The position numbers and the translations under genes were made by a program. This document shows positions 1 through 12,319 of a stretch of 64,000 bases of DNA, in pieces. The notes under the pieces were generated by a model, which saw nothing but the letters and a program-made list of their open reading frames with translations, was not told the DNA's origin and made no database searches. The stretch comes from Ctenosaura bakeri (lineage: Eukaryota > Chordata > Lepidosauria > Squamata > Iguanidae). The stretch covers positions 124,001 through 188,000 of the forward strand of contig CAOLHI010002559.1 of assembly GCA_948474755.1 (NCBI GenBank), in the 5' to 3' direction. The stretch's first letter is position 1, and each line of letters begins with the position of its first letter.

Positions 1-27
1 GGTTGGTTCTATTTAACTGTGTGCTCC

Positions 28-255
28 TAAATACCCTAAAGGCACCAGATCCTGTCTGAGCATGGCTGCTAAGCATGGTCAGCCCTATTTAATACTTGGA
101 TGGAGACCACCAATGAATACCAGGTGCTGTAGGCTATATTTCAGAGGAAGAAACTGGCAAAACCATTTCTGAGTATTCCTTGCCTAATAAAACTCTATGA
201 AATTCATGGAGTCCCCATAAGTTGACTGGTGACTTGAAGGCACATACATACCCAT
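28..255 (+). mobile_element. 5S rRNA-derived SINE with BovB-like tail
   Basis: The first ~110 bases resemble the 3' two thirds of vertebrate 5S rRNA, including TACTTGGATGGAGACC and ACCAGGTGCTGTAGGCT, which hold the internal polymerase III promoter. A body follows (TTTCAGAGGAAG, then AACTGGCAAAACC) and a tail reading CCATAAGTTGACTGG then GACTTGAAGGCACATAC, which resembles the BovB LINE 3' end. This layout fits a 5S-headed SINE mobilised by BovB. It is not a functional 5S gene: the 5' part is replaced and the copy is diverged. Related copies lie near 37.0, 53.0, 55.5, 55.9 and 59.7-60.3 kb. Confidence 0.85.
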
Positions 256-1684
256 AGATTGCTGTTATAGAACATCTGGAAAATTGAGAGGATGAGAAAA
301 CTTCTCCTCCCACTGTGTAGAATTAGTGAATTCCTATGTTGCATTCATCCCCTTAAAAACAGCAACTCATCAATAAGTAGATAGCATTCAAATCATTTTG
401 TCAGTAATGCTCTACAATTTCTCAGCATTTAGCAGAATTCACACTTTGCTAGATCTAATAAGAGTCAGATGTGGGGGGTTTTATGTATAGACAAGTTATA
501 ATTGCTGAGCTTTGTTAGGGAAACCCACGTGTGCTTTACAAAAGGTCCACTTTCCTCCATCTGGCAGGCTGGAAATTCTATATGTAAAACTCAGAACAGC
601 AAGAGAACATATGGTCCCCACCGGCCTCTCCACTTCTTTTCCTCCCACTTCTTCTATCAGTTTTGACATTAACATATAGATATTGAAAACACAACTATGG
701 AATGTCATCCTTTCTCAGGTTTTTGCCACATGATGCCCATTGTATCCAAAAGGGGATTTACATGAATACCAGGCAAACTACTGCCCAGTGTCTCAAATTA
801 TGTAGACTCACTAAATTCCAAGCATATATCTTTTGTCAATACTGTGGGTCCCCTTAGATTTGCCATAGCTTAGGGGCTCAGCGGTTTGAACTCTGGCCCT
901 GAATGTGGTTGTTCCCTTTTGAGATTGCTTGTAAACAAGGAAAAGCTGTGTGCACCAAATATTCTTGAATTAGACATAGTTAAAAGACTGTTCTTGAGAC
1001 TGAAGTGTAAGAAGAAAAAAATGTTGTGGTTGTTAATACTCCAACTCTTTAAAAAAAAGATCAAAGGCAGGCAGTTAACAAATGACATTACAGAAGTAGA
1101 TGAATACATCCTACCACCTTTGAACCAAAAGATCAGGATCAGAGACTAACCCTCTTTATCCAAGTCCCTCTCTTGTGTGAGTTCATTTATGCTCTCTTCT
1201 TTTTTATCTAGTGAGGTATTCAGAGGTGATTCCCATCTCTATTTCCTATACCAGATATAGAGAATCAAAATTTTAGGAAAACCTTTTTACATGGTAAAAG
1301 CAACAATGTTTTTTGTGTAAGGTTGCCAGGTCAGCACTTCCCTTGAAATCTCAGGACCCCTACCTGATGTGGTGTCACAGATGGCAAGCCCTAATGATGT
1401 TACAAGGGCAATCTTACAATGAGCAGCCTCTGGTTATTGCATTAAGATTGATATCATAAAGATCAGCTACAGCTGTACAGAATATGTCATTCAAATCAAA
1501 AACACCTAAGTTTAACAAATGAGGAACACACACACACTTTTCAAGGCAGCATGTCTTGCCATGACATTCCTCACACTGAGGACCAGAGAAGAGTGTCAAA
1601 GACCTTAGGTTTGGGAGCCTCAGTTCTTGTAGCAACTGAATAAATGTCTTTCTTCCATTATTACAGTACTTAGTGCCAGGTTGT
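256..1684. other. Unique AT-rich stretch, no gene seen
   Basis: Only short open frames occur (up to 97 codons), on both strands and overlapping, with no recognisable domain or splice structure. A short CA run lies near 1529. I see no repeat I can name. Confidence 0.5.
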
Positions 1685-1945
1685 ACATGTTGGAGCAATG
1701 GAATCAAGCTGCTGGAAAGGAGATTCTACCTGAACCTCAAGAAGAACTTCCTGACAGTCAGAGCTGTCCGGCAGTGGAATATGCTGCCTCGGCATGTGGT
1801 GGAGTCTCCTTCTTTGGAGGTTTTTAAGCAGAGGCTGGATGGCCATCTGTTGGGAGTGCTTTGATGTGTGTTCCTGCATAGCAGGGGGTTGGACTGGATG
1901 GCCTTTGTGGTCTCTTCCAAGTCTATGATTCTATTATTCTATGTT
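1685..1945 (+). mobile_element. CR1 LINE 3' end (5'-truncated)
   Basis: The plus strand encodes the end of a CR1-type ORF2 (residues like FLTVRAVRQWNMLP and SLEVFKQRLDGHL, about 1747-1850). A short 3' UTR follows (GGGGGTTGGACTGGATGGCC) and a terminal ATTCTATTATTCTATG octamer-type repeat at about 1928-1943. The octamer end and severe 5' truncation are typical of CR1. The frame is open over ~60 codons, but this is only the extreme C-terminus and cannot be functional. Confidence 0.88.
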
Positions 1946-3223
1946 GTAAACCACTCTGTGATGAAATGTACTCTTTCCTCAGTTTTCTGCATCATGTCCC
2001 TAACTCTATGTCTTGTATATATACTTGAAGCTCTAAGACATCTAAGGAAGACCTCTGAAGAGCCAACAAAAGCTCATGCTATGATCAGCTTGTTAATCTT
2101 AAAAGAATCACACCACTTTTAAAAAAAAATGGATTAGGGCTATTTCTTCTGTTTGCATGGAAGGTCTTCCATGATTTCAGGTAAGCAGGTAGAAAGGCAA
2201 TAAGGATCAGGGTGAAATTGTAGGCAGCCAGATTGGAGGAAAATACAATGCAAAAAAATACTGAAAGTACTGTACATATACTTGAAATTATAAATAATGA
2301 TTCATGCATCTTTTGAAGTTAGCTATTGTCTACAACAAACAACATGTCATAATAAATTTGCTAGTCCTTATTTCTTCTATAATAGAGAAACATGGTTATT
2401 CTGGAAATCGTCCTAGAAACAGAAGGCAACTCAGAGATCTGCAAAGAGCCCCTGCTCAAAGACCCTTTTCTTTCACTATCTCATGGTCCTCTTAAGAAAC
2501 TGCACCTTGCTGAGCATTCAGCAGACCTATGTCCCACAGTTTCCCAAATAATTTACTCCTTATTTTTTTCCTGTGAACTAGAAGGCCCATCAGTACACTG
2601 GAGGACATTGGATGGATGACTCCTAGAAATGTGCTGGAGGTGGCAAAGCAGCAGTGTAGGAGAGAAGAAAATGGTGTTTTGTGAAAAGGGATTGGTATCG
2701 ATTTCATTTGACAGATACTCTGGTCCTTTATAAAAAGACTATTGTGCTATAAAATATAGTTCAACAGTGAGATCAATAACATATCAGTAGTGAAACCAGC
2801 CTTGATGTCCTTTTCTAAGTTATAAAACATATAATGTAACCTTGAAAAGTTCACACATTAGTGACAGCTCATTCGTTGCGCCAGGAAACCACAGACACAG
2901 AAGTATATGTTTTGATGAAAAGAAGAAACATGCCATTATGATACATCACAAGAAATCTAGATGAAACAAAATGAAAATATAAGATATGCACATATCTATT
3001 TGTTCAAGAACAAAAATTGGCTGACACCAGATTATATTTCAAATGACTGATAACTGTGAAATAGCATTAGGAAAGAGATTTGGGTTATACAATCCAGATG
3101 GAATAACCTGAGAGCTATAGTCCAAAGAACTGGAATAAGGATCTCCAAGAAATGATTTTCATCAACATTCCATCAAACCAGGAAATAGGTTGACAAGAAA
3201 AGCAAGGTGTACACTCTATGGCT
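1946..3223. other. Unique stretch, no gene seen
   Basis: Open frames are under 90 codons and overlapping. No repeat family was recognised and there is no conserved coding signature. Confidence 0.45.
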
Positions 3224-3228
3224 TAAAA

Positions 3229-3352
3229 CAGGAATGGAACTCCTATGGCCCTCCACATGTTGTTGTCCTGCAACTCCAGTACTCTACCATTGGCTATGCA
3301 GGCTAGGGCTGATGGATGTTGTAATGCAACTATATCTAGAAGGCTGCACAAT
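3229..3352. mobile_element. Foldback MITE (GCCCTCCA type)
   Basis: The left arm (GGCCCTCCACATGTTGT, then CAACTCC) is imperfectly complementary to the right arm (GATGTTGTAATGCAAC then ATCTAGAAGG), around a core with CCATTGGCTATGCAGGCTAGGG. This is a familiar palindromic reptile repeat. Related material is at 47104-47235, with half copies near 4662-4735 and 20822-20905. Confidence 0.6.
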
Positions 3353-3465
3353 TCTAAATTCTAAATCCAAATACTCATTCAGTTGTCAAATAGTAGGTTA
3401 ACACTAATGTAAATTACCTTGATTCAATGGGTCTAATGTAACTGAGACTAGCAAGTGGATCTAGA

Positions 3466-3700
3466 CCTGGATCAGCACTGGTGGTGCAGTGATTAAATGC
3501 CGGTACTGCAGCCACAACACTGTGAGTTCAATCCTGCTGTGCTCCAGATTGACTCAGCCTTCCATCTTTCTGTAGGTCGGTAAAATGAGTACCCAGTTTG
3601 TTGGGGGCAATTAGCTAACACATTATAAACTGCTGAGGGAGTGCTTTGCACTGATAAGTGGTATAGAAATGTAAGTGCTATTGCTATTTCTATTTTATAC
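3466..3700 (+). mobile_element. Sauria-type tRNA SINE (Squam1-like)
   Basis: The head has polymerase III boxes: TGGTGCAGTGATTAAATGC (A-box region) and GTGAGTTCAATCC (B-box region). The body has TTGACTCAGCCTTCCATC and GGTCGGTAAAATGAGTACCC, then GGGGGCAATTAGCTAA, ending in AAGTGCTATTGCTATT. This matches what I recall of squamate Sauria/Squam1 SINEs. It supports a squamate origin for the window. Confidence 0.88.
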
Positions 3701-5017
3701 AAATTTATAGTATTGATATAGGCTATGTGGCTTGTCTTTCTTGCCAGATTGTTGTTCCCACTAGAGATTTATATACCACTGATCCTCTTTTGCTCATCCA
3801 TGCCAATTCCTATAGTAGGCTCGGCCAATGGCAACAAAATAGATTAGGCAAGATATCAAAGAGCTGTTTGAATAACTGACAGAGAATGAGAAGCATCTGA
3901 GCAAGGTAGCTTCCCAGATTAAATATATAGAGAGAGGTGTAAGGAATAGAATCACAGTCCTCTATTCTGGAGAAACTGGTTGTGTTGTGTTGGGTTGAAG
4001 GTCACTTCATACATTCTATGTTTTGTGCTTGAATGTACACATAGATAGGGAATACCTCATCTGAAAAATATTCTCTTGTTTTCTTGTTTTCTAATACTTT
4101 TTATGGTGTTTAAAATCTTATAGATAACATTTGTAATGTCAAATGTTAGAAACTGAAGAATTGATTCATTAGCACCAATACCTATAATGGAATTCATGTA
4201 ACTGGTGAAGTTATCATTGACTAACTCATTTCATTATTGCAATGTTAGCTTCCAGGGTAGATTTACAAGGAATAGCAGAGAGGCTGTCACTGTTGATCCT
4301 AATGGGCACATTTTAATATTGGAACCTTCAAAAGTACTCTTTTTCTTGTCTCAAAGTTGCCTTCTCTTGAGCTGGAATTTCTCCCAGTGTGGTACCAAGA
4401 CCCGAATAGAACTGTTGCATGGTGATTTTGGGACTTCAACTCATCTGGAAACTGTGAGGTTGGGAAAATCTACCTTAAAGGATGGGATCACATCTTAACA
4501 ACTGGTTCAAATTAACTTTCTCACTGATCTGTATTTCTCCTCTTTGTTCTATCCCCTTCCCAACACATGCACTCTTGTCTTTCCAGTGCCTGGTTTGTTT
4601 ACAATTAATCAGGAATGATGTTAAAGCAGGATAGAGTTATGCAACCCACTAGATTTTGAACAGCAACTTCCAGAATTACTTACTATTTGCTATGCTATGT
4701 TGTAGTCCAACAACATCTGGAGTGTAATATGATTCTCACCTCTATTTTAAATGTCAGTAAGAAATGATGTGTTAATTTTACCAAGAGAACATTGTTCTAC
4801 TGTAAGTGTAGTAATAAGTAGGTGGCTAAAAATATCAGTCAGTGAATAAAAGTTGGAGAACTCTTAATCAGAAATATTAGGAATGATTCTGAGTGTGTGA
4901 AGAACATTTTTTGACACAATTCAATATCAGCAAGCTCTTTACTTCTGCACACCCTATCCCAAAATATGATCTTCAACAATCAGTGGTAGATATCTATTTG
5001 GTTAATTTAAATCAATG
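3701..5017. other. Mostly unique stretch, no gene seen
   Basis: No coding signature. About 4662-4735 holds a half copy of the foldback repeat seen at 3229 (TTGTAGTCCAACAACATCTGG). Confidence 0.45.
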
Positions 5018-5125
5018 GGATTTAGTTTAGATTAGATTCTTGAAAAGCCATAAAGAAGTATGAGGACAATCTAAACTAAATTTAGTTTAGATTACATTAT
5101 TGAAAAGACATAAAGAAATATGAAT
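5018..5125. repeat. 60-bp tandem duplication with 26-bp palindrome
   Basis: TTTAGTTTAGATTA begins at 5021 and again at 5081, each followed by TTGAAAAGnCATAAAGAA, giving two imperfect copies at a 60-base period. The junction, 5068-5093, is a perfect 26-bp palindrome whose half-site reads AATCTAAACTAAA. No coding or transposon context is visible. Confidence 0.8.
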
Positions 5126-8100
5126 TTAGGTCTTTTATCTTTTCATTCCAAGCTTCAATCTTACCGAACCCCTTGATGCGTATAATTCATTGAAGAAAGG
5201 GTGGGTTAAAAGCAGAATGTGGCACTGGGAAGAAGACAGAGCAAAGGCAAGACAGTTTGATGGGATTAGAGTGATTAGACTGGAACAAAAAGCCATTTAC
5301 CTAAACCTATGTCTCTCCATGTCTACTCAGTAGTCAGTGGAGGTGAAGAAAACATTCTACTTAATTATCTACAAGCTTGTCACTCTGTGAGCAATAATAA
5401 ATACACTGTAGGATACACAGAGGTTCAATGGGATTAACTTTTCAGTAGACATAGGGAAGACATGGCTTGAAGTAAATTAATCTTTAGGGTTCAGACTAAC
5501 CTCATGAAACTCCTCAAAATGAAACCCCACAGAATTGGGGGGGGGATAGAATGGAAGGAAGAGAGAAAGACGGGCAAAAGACAAGACAGGCCATTCTTTT
5601 TCAGATTTTACCCAGTCCTGAATCTTCAGCAGCTATCCAACTCACCTTCTGCAGAGTTCTGCTGTCTAGGAACAGATCTGCATGATCCATTTCCACTAGT
5701 CCTAATCCTTTTTTTGCCTTAGGCCTTCTCATCTTATTGTATCCGGCAGAGGAACAGCCTCTGATTCTGAGCCACTGAGTCTAACTCATGCAACCATTTT
5801 AAAAATCAACCAACTCCCTATGCATGAGATTAATTTCAGTGCTAGTTAGCTCATATCACAGAAAAATCTAGTGAGCTGATGATATAATGAGTAGATTAGC
5901 TAATCATTTTCAAGTACTGATTGACAGAAAATTAAAACTGCTTGCCTTTCCCTCTGTCTCTGTCTCTGGAAACTCTACTGTCCACCCTGCCATTAATCAT
6001 AGTTGAATGCATGTAGCAGAGCTTTGAACAACTTGAAAAAGTTCCTTTTTGGATTATTACTATTATCCATTATCCCTTATTCCATCCACTGGTGTTGGCT
6101 GGGAGGTTCTGGAAATTATATTCCAAGCTCTTGGAAATGGTGATGACAAACATTACTCCATCCTCCCCATGCAGTGTTGATCAGATCTGAAATATTGTTC
6201 TCAGACAAAACTACAAACCTTCATGGAATTTGTGTGTATGTGACTGCTAAAAGATAGGGAAACCTCACAAATCATCTGTTTGCACGGGTATGGTTGTGGA
6301 CAGGAAAAATCCAGTTCAGTCTCTTTCACTTTTGCTTCCAAATAGATGATCAGTCATATAAAATTTTATTCCATCAAGCAAACCTGGGATCAGGCTCAGA
6401 AATCATGTGAGCTATATCTTTTTCACACATGATGGTCCCCATGCAGCCACAGATGCTGAAATAGACAGGGCCAACTGTACCATTAGACAGGGCAAAGCAG
6501 CTGCATTGCATAGCAGATTTGGGCTGTTATGAAACAGCAGCAAATAGTCATTTGAACTGCCGTTATTGTATTTTTACTGCTAGGGATGAGGAGAGGTGTT
6601 TTGTTTCCAATCATGACCCAAAATACCTTGGTTGATTCACTATTTGCCACTCTCTCCAAGGCAGAAAAATGTTTCAGACCAGTCTTTTGAGCAGAAATCT
6701 AATATTGCATACCTATAGCCTCCACTTGTATTGGGGTATCTGCACCTAGCCAGAGAGTACTCTTATTCCATAAAAAGAGAAATGTTAAGAGGAACCAATT
6801 CTGATCTTTTTAAACTCTTTATCTTCACCTTTGATCAATGATAAATACTAGAGATAACATAAATAAGAGAGTGTCTTTTTGGCAGGAGAAAAAAAAATTG
6901 TCACAAAAATGCAATGCAGCTGATTTGATGTAAATCCCCTGTTTCCTAGTAACAAGTCTCTTACCTTCAACATACTTGTGAAATGCTGGCTGTGCATGAC
7001 ATATAACATAACTTAATGGAGATAATTAAATCTAATTCGTCTGGAATAACTGTCTCAAATAGCACAATTAAAAAAGGTGAAATAATATCTGTAGACATAG
7101 TTGTCCTCCAAAGTGGGACACATAAAAATGTAAAGATGAATTACTATGTTGTGACAGCGATATTTTTATTCTAGGAGATTTATGGGCTGCTGCTTTTAGG
7201 TTTTCTTCCATGCCTTGCTGATAGGAGTTCCATTCCAATCCGGCATGCCTTCTTCTTCAGTTTCCGTACTTGGTCATTATCAAATACCTCCATCTTGTTC
7301 AAATAAAAGAGTACTTAACCTCTATTTGATGTTGGAAACGTAGGGCTGCTGAAATTACAACCAAGAGGATATGAACATGCATGTGTATGCACATGGAGAA
7401 CTTTAACTTTCTTTGAAAAATTTTCTCAGCCAGCTCATTTATTTGCATTCTTTAAAATGGTTGTGCATGTAGCAGGGCTCCAATTTCTTTGAATTTATAA
7501 TTATTACCTTGCTGTGGTTAAAGATACACAAACATCACAAAATGCCCCTAATACAGACATCACTAAAACAAGATGCTTTACTTGGAGAGTTAAGTTCTGT
7601 TGGGTCCAATGAGATTTCTTTCCAAATAGGTATGCATGGTTTCATATTGTGAAACATACAGCTCTGCTTTTCATTCGACAATAAGAGAATTCCAACTTCA
7701 TGGAAGATATTTCTGTTCAGTGCCATAGGCTGAAAGCAGTTTGTTATGAGTAAGTTTATTGATGGTTCTTACTTATTGCTAAATGGGGCCCTTGCATACC
7801 TCAAACAGAAACAGTATCTTTCTGAATACTGGCCACTGTATTAAAAACACAAATGTACATCGCCTTCACACAGTGTTTGCAAACTTTTGGAAGCATTTGA
7901 CTGTGCGCCATTAGAAACAAAATGCCAAACTGATCCACCAAGGCAGTTCTTGTGTTCTAATGTCCTGATTTAAAATAAAACTAATAAAAATAGCATTAAC
8001 TGTGGACAACATAGAATGCTCAGTCAAAAAAAAGAAAAAATCCTTTTGAGAATATTTCCATTAAAAAAGAAAAAGACTACTTGACTACTTGTTCAGGCTT

Positions 8101-8164
8101 CTCATGCCTAAAAATGAAATGCCCTGTTCTCACTTCCGCCCATAAACAAATCATACTTAAATCA
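5126..8164. other. Long unique stretch; possible conserved non-coding DNA
   Basis: No gene or named repeat was recognised. The parts about 6860-7200 and 7830-8030 lack microsatellites and repeat signatures and are rich in short AT-type transcription-factor-like words (for example GATAATTAAATC near 7021). They could be conserved regulatory DNA, but that is inference only. A poly-G run lies at 5538-5546. Confidence 0.35.
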
Positions 8165-8700
8165 CCTTTGTACCAAATTCAGAAACCTCAGTTAGTACAA
8201 AATATGGCAGCCAGGTTGGTTACTGAAGCAGCTAGGAGTGATATATTATACCTATATTAAAACTACTCTACAGGCTGCCAGTTAGTTTCCAGGCAAGGTG
8301 CAAAGTCTTGGTCGTTACCTTTAAGCCCTACATGGTTTGGGTTCAAGTTACCTATAAGACCAATTTCTCCTGTACAATATGTGCATACTCTCAGGTCTTC
8401 TGAGGGACATTTGCTTCAGTCAGCCAGAACCAGGCTGGCAACTGTTAACCAAAGGTCTTTTTCATCAGCCGACCTCAAATTGTGGAATGATCCGCCAACA
8501 GAGATTTGGACAGCTGGATATGCTGTCTGCATTTAAAACAGCATTAAAGACCAATGGCTTCCAGCAGGCCTATCTAGATGGTTTTTAAATTACAGGTTTT
8601 TAAATTATGAATTGTTTTTAATATGTATGTTTTTTAAACTGGTTTATGCTCTTTTAACTGACTATGTATTTTTAATTGGTATTCATTTTTTTTAACTCTG
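8165..8700 (+). mobile_element. L2/CR1-type LINE 3' end, degenerate ORF2
   Basis: In the plus strand the C-terminal region of a LINE reverse-transcriptase protein is readable with breaks. LPVSFQARCKVLVVTFKALH is encoded near 8275-8335, then a block with WQLLTKGLF, and an end like AFKTALKTNGFQQAYLDGF at about 8530-8585. It is followed by a T-rich 3' UTR with TTTTTAAATTATGAATTG. In-frame stops and a frame change make it non-functional. Assignment to the L2/CR1 group is by the LPVSF...KALHGLG motif only. Confidence 0.75.
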
Positions 8701-8723
8701 TTATGTGTCCATTTCTTGAAGTA

Positions 8724-9094
8724 CAGTCACCCCTCCACATTCGCTAGGGTTAGGGGCACAAGACCCCCATGCAAGTAAAAACATAAATAAAATGAGTCAC
8801 TTTAGGCCATCCCAAACCATAGTTAACACACACAAAAAAGTATGATCACCATATTCAACCCACCATGGATTCCTTTGAGGCATCAGGGATCCTTCACAAG
8901 GAAGAAGTGGGGGGGCTGGTGGGGCTTACTGCCCCACATCATTTTTAATAAGAACTTACAAGCCTTGTTCACAGTTTCACAGTCTCATGAGGCCCTATTA
9001 AAAATGGTATAGAGAGGCAGCAGAGGTGACAGCAAAGAATCCGTGAATAATCAAATCTGCAAAAGTGAAACCCGCAAATGTGGGGGGCAGATTG
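8724..9094. mobile_element. Tigger/pogo-like MITE with TA duplication
   Basis: The termini are CAGTCACCCCTCCACATTCGC on the left (first 20 bases shown: CAGTCACCCCTCCACATTCG) and, on the right, GCAAATGTGGGGGGCAGATTG, which are inverted repeats with some mismatches. TA at 8722-8723 and 9095-9096 is the expected Tc1/mariner-class target duplication. Inner words (GAATCCGTGAATAATC, AAATCTGCAAAAGTGAAACC) are typical of Tigger-type non-autonomous elements. At 371 bp it encodes nothing. Confidence 0.85.
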
Positions 9095-9238
9095 TAGTAC
9101 CGGTATATAACCTATGGTTCCCCGTCATGTCTATTGCAGCATCAATGGCTGTTCACTCAAAATGGGTATTCCGTTCTCTGTCATGCTTGAATGTGATGCT
9201 ATGTTGGGATAGTAAAATGCAATGCAATGATTAATGAT

Positions 9239-9318
9239 CTCTCTCTGTCTCCCCCACCTCTCTCTCTCTCTCTTTTCACTCACTCACTCACTCACTCACT
9301 CACACATACACACAGACA
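9239..9318. repeat. CT / CACT / CA microsatellite
   Basis: A CT-rich run is followed by about seven CACT units and a short ACAC stretch. The open frame crossing it is an artefact of the simple repeat. Confidence 0.95.
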
Positions 9319-9429
9319 ATATGCAAAGAGAGAGATCAGGGAATGATGATTTTAGAAGTCCCAGAGAGATGTTTTTAGTCCTTTTCTGTTTGCCTTTGTT
9401 GAAAAGATTTCTACAGCAGAGTAAAACAA

Positions 9430-9745
9430 ACTTGTGACAACAGTCCACCGCCCCCACCTGATGGCCACTAATTCCTGTGTATCTGTGACTAACGCATTCA
9501 CAGCTGTTCAGCCAGCCATAAATAAAGGAAGGCTACAGTTTTATATTCATAGCAACTATGGCTAATCCCATTTAAGAGCTCTGCAGTGGCACCTGGCCAG
9601 ATAAATGCTTTCTTGATTTTTTTATAACCAGGAACGATTGGCTTTCCTGCTGACCAGAGCAGCAATTTTATTTACCCTCATTTCAAAGGCTCTCCACTCC
9701 TCTCCTTATGCCAGCTTCTAATCACTCTGCTAAGTACGCACAGGT
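9430..9745. other. Candidate conserved non-coding block
   Basis: There is no repeat signature, no microsatellite and no long open frame. Well-mixed sequence runs through GCCATAAATAAAGG and GCACCTGGCCAGATAAATG. It resembles deeply conserved vertebrate enhancers in texture. I cannot test conservation here. Confidence 0.25.
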
Positions 9746-10119
9746 TGTAATTGCATTCTTTGTATTATCAACATAACATTAACTCACACATGAAAGAAAG
9801 TTCAGAAAACAGAGCATATATGCATAAACCAACGCTATGTACCTCCCATGAGTTTATAGAAAGGATAAGTGGGATGCAAGCCATATCCACACAGTATGTT
9901 TAAATAGCTGAATTTGGAGTGTCAGAGCAGAAAAATAATCCTACTTTGTTAACATTAATCCTTAATTTATTTACATTAATGTTAGTAAAAATTATTAAAT
10001 GATGTGTTCCAATGCCTGTTTCATTAACATCATTTTCAAAATAATTGTTTAACCACTGTTCATACAATCTGAAGCTCAGCATAGCAACACATGCTTTGTC
10101 ATACGCTGGCTTGCATCCT

Positions 10120-10245
10120 TTTGGTTAGTCCCAACTAGAGGGGACCCATTCAATCAGTTGTTGATGATATGTCAACACATAGCTAATGCCATTAATTCCA
10201 TAAGTCTGCTCCAGTTAAGACCAACAGCAAAATTTAGACCACAAT
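10120..10245. mobile_element. Foldback MITE (TTAGTCCCAACTAGAG type)
   Basis: TTAGTCCCAACTAGAGGGGA, then CCCATTCAATCA at the left, is mirrored by CATTAATTCCATAAGTCTGC and CAGTTAAGACCAAC at the right. The family consensus I infer is an inverted repeat around GGGACTAA...TTAGTCCC. Clear relatives are at 27569-27700, 31868-31993 and 38800-38910. Confidence 0.6.
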
Positions 10246-10477
10246 CTCAACAGTGACATTTTGTTTTCTGCACAAAAATGAAGTAGGGAAGAAAAGTGCA
10301 GCGTGCCTCAAAAGATCTACCAGGCCCCTGAAATCCTCAGGAGAGACTTGTGAAGAAAAAGCTAGGCAAATGGTTACAGCCAGCCAATCACAACTCAGGG
10401 AATGCTGGGGTGGGGGTGCTATGGAAGAGGACAGATATAAAACTGAGGCTTGTCTGTGTCAGAAGGGAGATGACATG

Positions 10478-10678
10478 GGCCATTTCTGCACTATCCTGTT
10501 ATAGCACGATGATTCTACTGTCAACATCATCTGGAATCCTGGGGTTTGCATTTTAGGAGAGGCATTTAGAATTCTCAGCCCAGAGAGCTCTTTGGCCTCA
10601 GTAAACTACAAACCCCAGAATTCCACAGAATGTTGAAAGTGGAATAATAGCACTATAACAAAGTACTATGGAAAGGCC
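10478..10678. mobile_element. GGCC-terminal foldback MITE, full copy (family C)
   Basis: The left arm GGCCATTTCTGCACTATC, then CTGTTATAGC, pairs with right-end GCTATAACA and ATGGAAAGGCC. The inner arms (GAATCCTGGGGTTTGC / CAAACCCCAGAATTCC) also pair, so nearly the whole 201 bp can fold back. Same family as 38911-39112, 43670-44327, 45296-45392 and 33617-33714. No clean target duplication is visible here (ATG versus GTC). Confidence 0.8.
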
Positions 10679-11310
10679 GTCAGTTTTCATTCTCATGCCA
10701 AAGTAGTTCCCTGCTTGACTCCACAGCTATTCTATACAAAATGTTTACTACAAAGAAGTCTTTCTAGAAGAGAACTGGATTACTGCACTGGGGGCATGTG
10801 TGAATTTTTGCCCCACACCTGGCTGATGTGGTGCTCCAGTTTTTGGCCATTTCTGGTTTCACTTTTGGCCAGTTTGTGGCACTTTGGGGACACTGGGGTA
10901 TGATGGCTCATTAGTAAATCTAAACCAGCATGGTTTTGTGTGGTATTGGGTATTCTGCATGAAAAACCACATGGAAAAATGGAATTGGGGGGTTGAGGGC
11001 TTTTGGATGTCATGGGGGCTTGGGGGATCATGAAAATGAGGATGTATAAACTCTTCATTCACCTATTTTCTAGAATCTGGGAGGCCCCTTTGTGACAAGT
11101 TATGAGAAGCTGACAATTCTATGTAAAGATTAGTGGTGCCAGAATATATACAATATGGCTACTGTAGGTGCCTTGGCTGTTTTCTTTTCCCTGTTCTTTC
11201 TTTTCCCTGTTCTTCTTTGAAAGGTATCTCTCATTCCAAATAATTTTTTTATTGGAGTTTATGATGTTCTTCTACACTGTTGCGGCTTCTAAAAGGCATA
11301 GAATGTGATT
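10679..11310. other. No gene seen
   Basis: Overlapping open frames up to 92 codons occur on both strands near 10780-11060 in a G/T-rich segment. There is no recognisable protein motif. Confidence 0.4.
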
Positions 11311-11320
11311 CTAAGAGTGG

Positions 11321-11349
11321 GGAGAAGGAAAAAGAAAAAGAAAAAGAAA

Positions 11350-11405
<56 letters not shown>

Positions 11406-11406
11406 G
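11321..11406. repeat. AAAAAG / AAAG microsatellite
   Basis: About four AAAAAG units are followed by about 14 AAAG units. It is a purine-only strand and could adopt triplex structure. The lysine- and phenylalanine-rich frames across it are artefacts. Confidence 0.95.
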
Positions 11407-12254
11407 CGAGCATATGTAGCCTTTGAGGGTTCTCACCAAGATAAATATTCCAAATGCATTTCCTGTATGTTGAAAAGTGTGGTGTCTTCTCCTCTCAATA
11501 AGCAATTTCAAGTCTTCCACACTTTTAAAGAAAAGAAAGAGCCCTTCTCTAGCACAACTCACTAATGAAAGGCAACGTCTGTGCCCTGTAATTTATGCAT
11601 TTATGAAGTGGCCTTATAAGACAAGGAGAGTGTTGGGCAATGAAAAGGAATGGTTAAGTTTTAAGGATTCTTTTGATGTTTGAGGGGGAGTAAGGAGCCA
11701 AGGATCATATAACAGTTGCTAACTTGTGCCCTTGGTGAAAATGGTCCTAGGATGAAGGATACAATTTCTGCTGGTCCACAATGGATATACAATCCTCATT
11801 CGCCTGAAAGTAGCCCATAAATCCTCCCATTAGAACCAGATGGGATTGATTAGAAAAGCCGTTTTGAAGAATTGCCCCCACCTTCTAAGGAGGAGAAAGA
11901 ATGGTTAAAATTGCCTAAAGGGCTGCTTAGCTGCGAAAGACCTCCAACCTCATTTCCAAATTCTCCCTCCCACCTTGTGCTCCTCCCCCACCCTCAGGTG
12001 CTTTAGACTCTGTTCTAACAGAAACCTGACACAAAGCAGGGAACTTAATTCTCTCTGCACAATGAGGACAGAAGCTTTTGAAGCAGAGGAAGTGAGGAAG
12101 AAAGAAAAATCCCAGACCCACTGTAGTGAGTGACACCAGATTCCCTGTAAATCTAGTCATCATCCCTGCCCCCATGTCTGGCTTGCCAGGCTTCTTCCAA
12201 TGTAACTTAGACCATGTTGAAAGCTCATTGCATGAGTGTGTGAGTGGGGATGCA

Positions 12255-12319
12255 AGGGAGGAAAGGAGAGGGAAGGAAGGAAGGAAGGAAGGAAGGAAGG
12301 AAGGAAGGAAGGAAGGGAA
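12255..12319. repeat. GGAA microsatellite
   Basis: At least 12 GGAA units within a purine-rich strand. GGAA runs can recruit ETS factors in other settings, but nothing here shows such use. Confidence 0.95.

Noticed and set aside
28..140. 5S rRNA gene
   Set aside because: The 5S-like part lacks the gene's 5' end, is diverged and is fused to a SINE body and BovB-like tail.
1414..1707. 97-codon cysteine-rich minus-strand frame
   Set aside because: It looks superficially like a small secreted protein, but has no signal peptide or splice context and partly overlaps the CR1 end.
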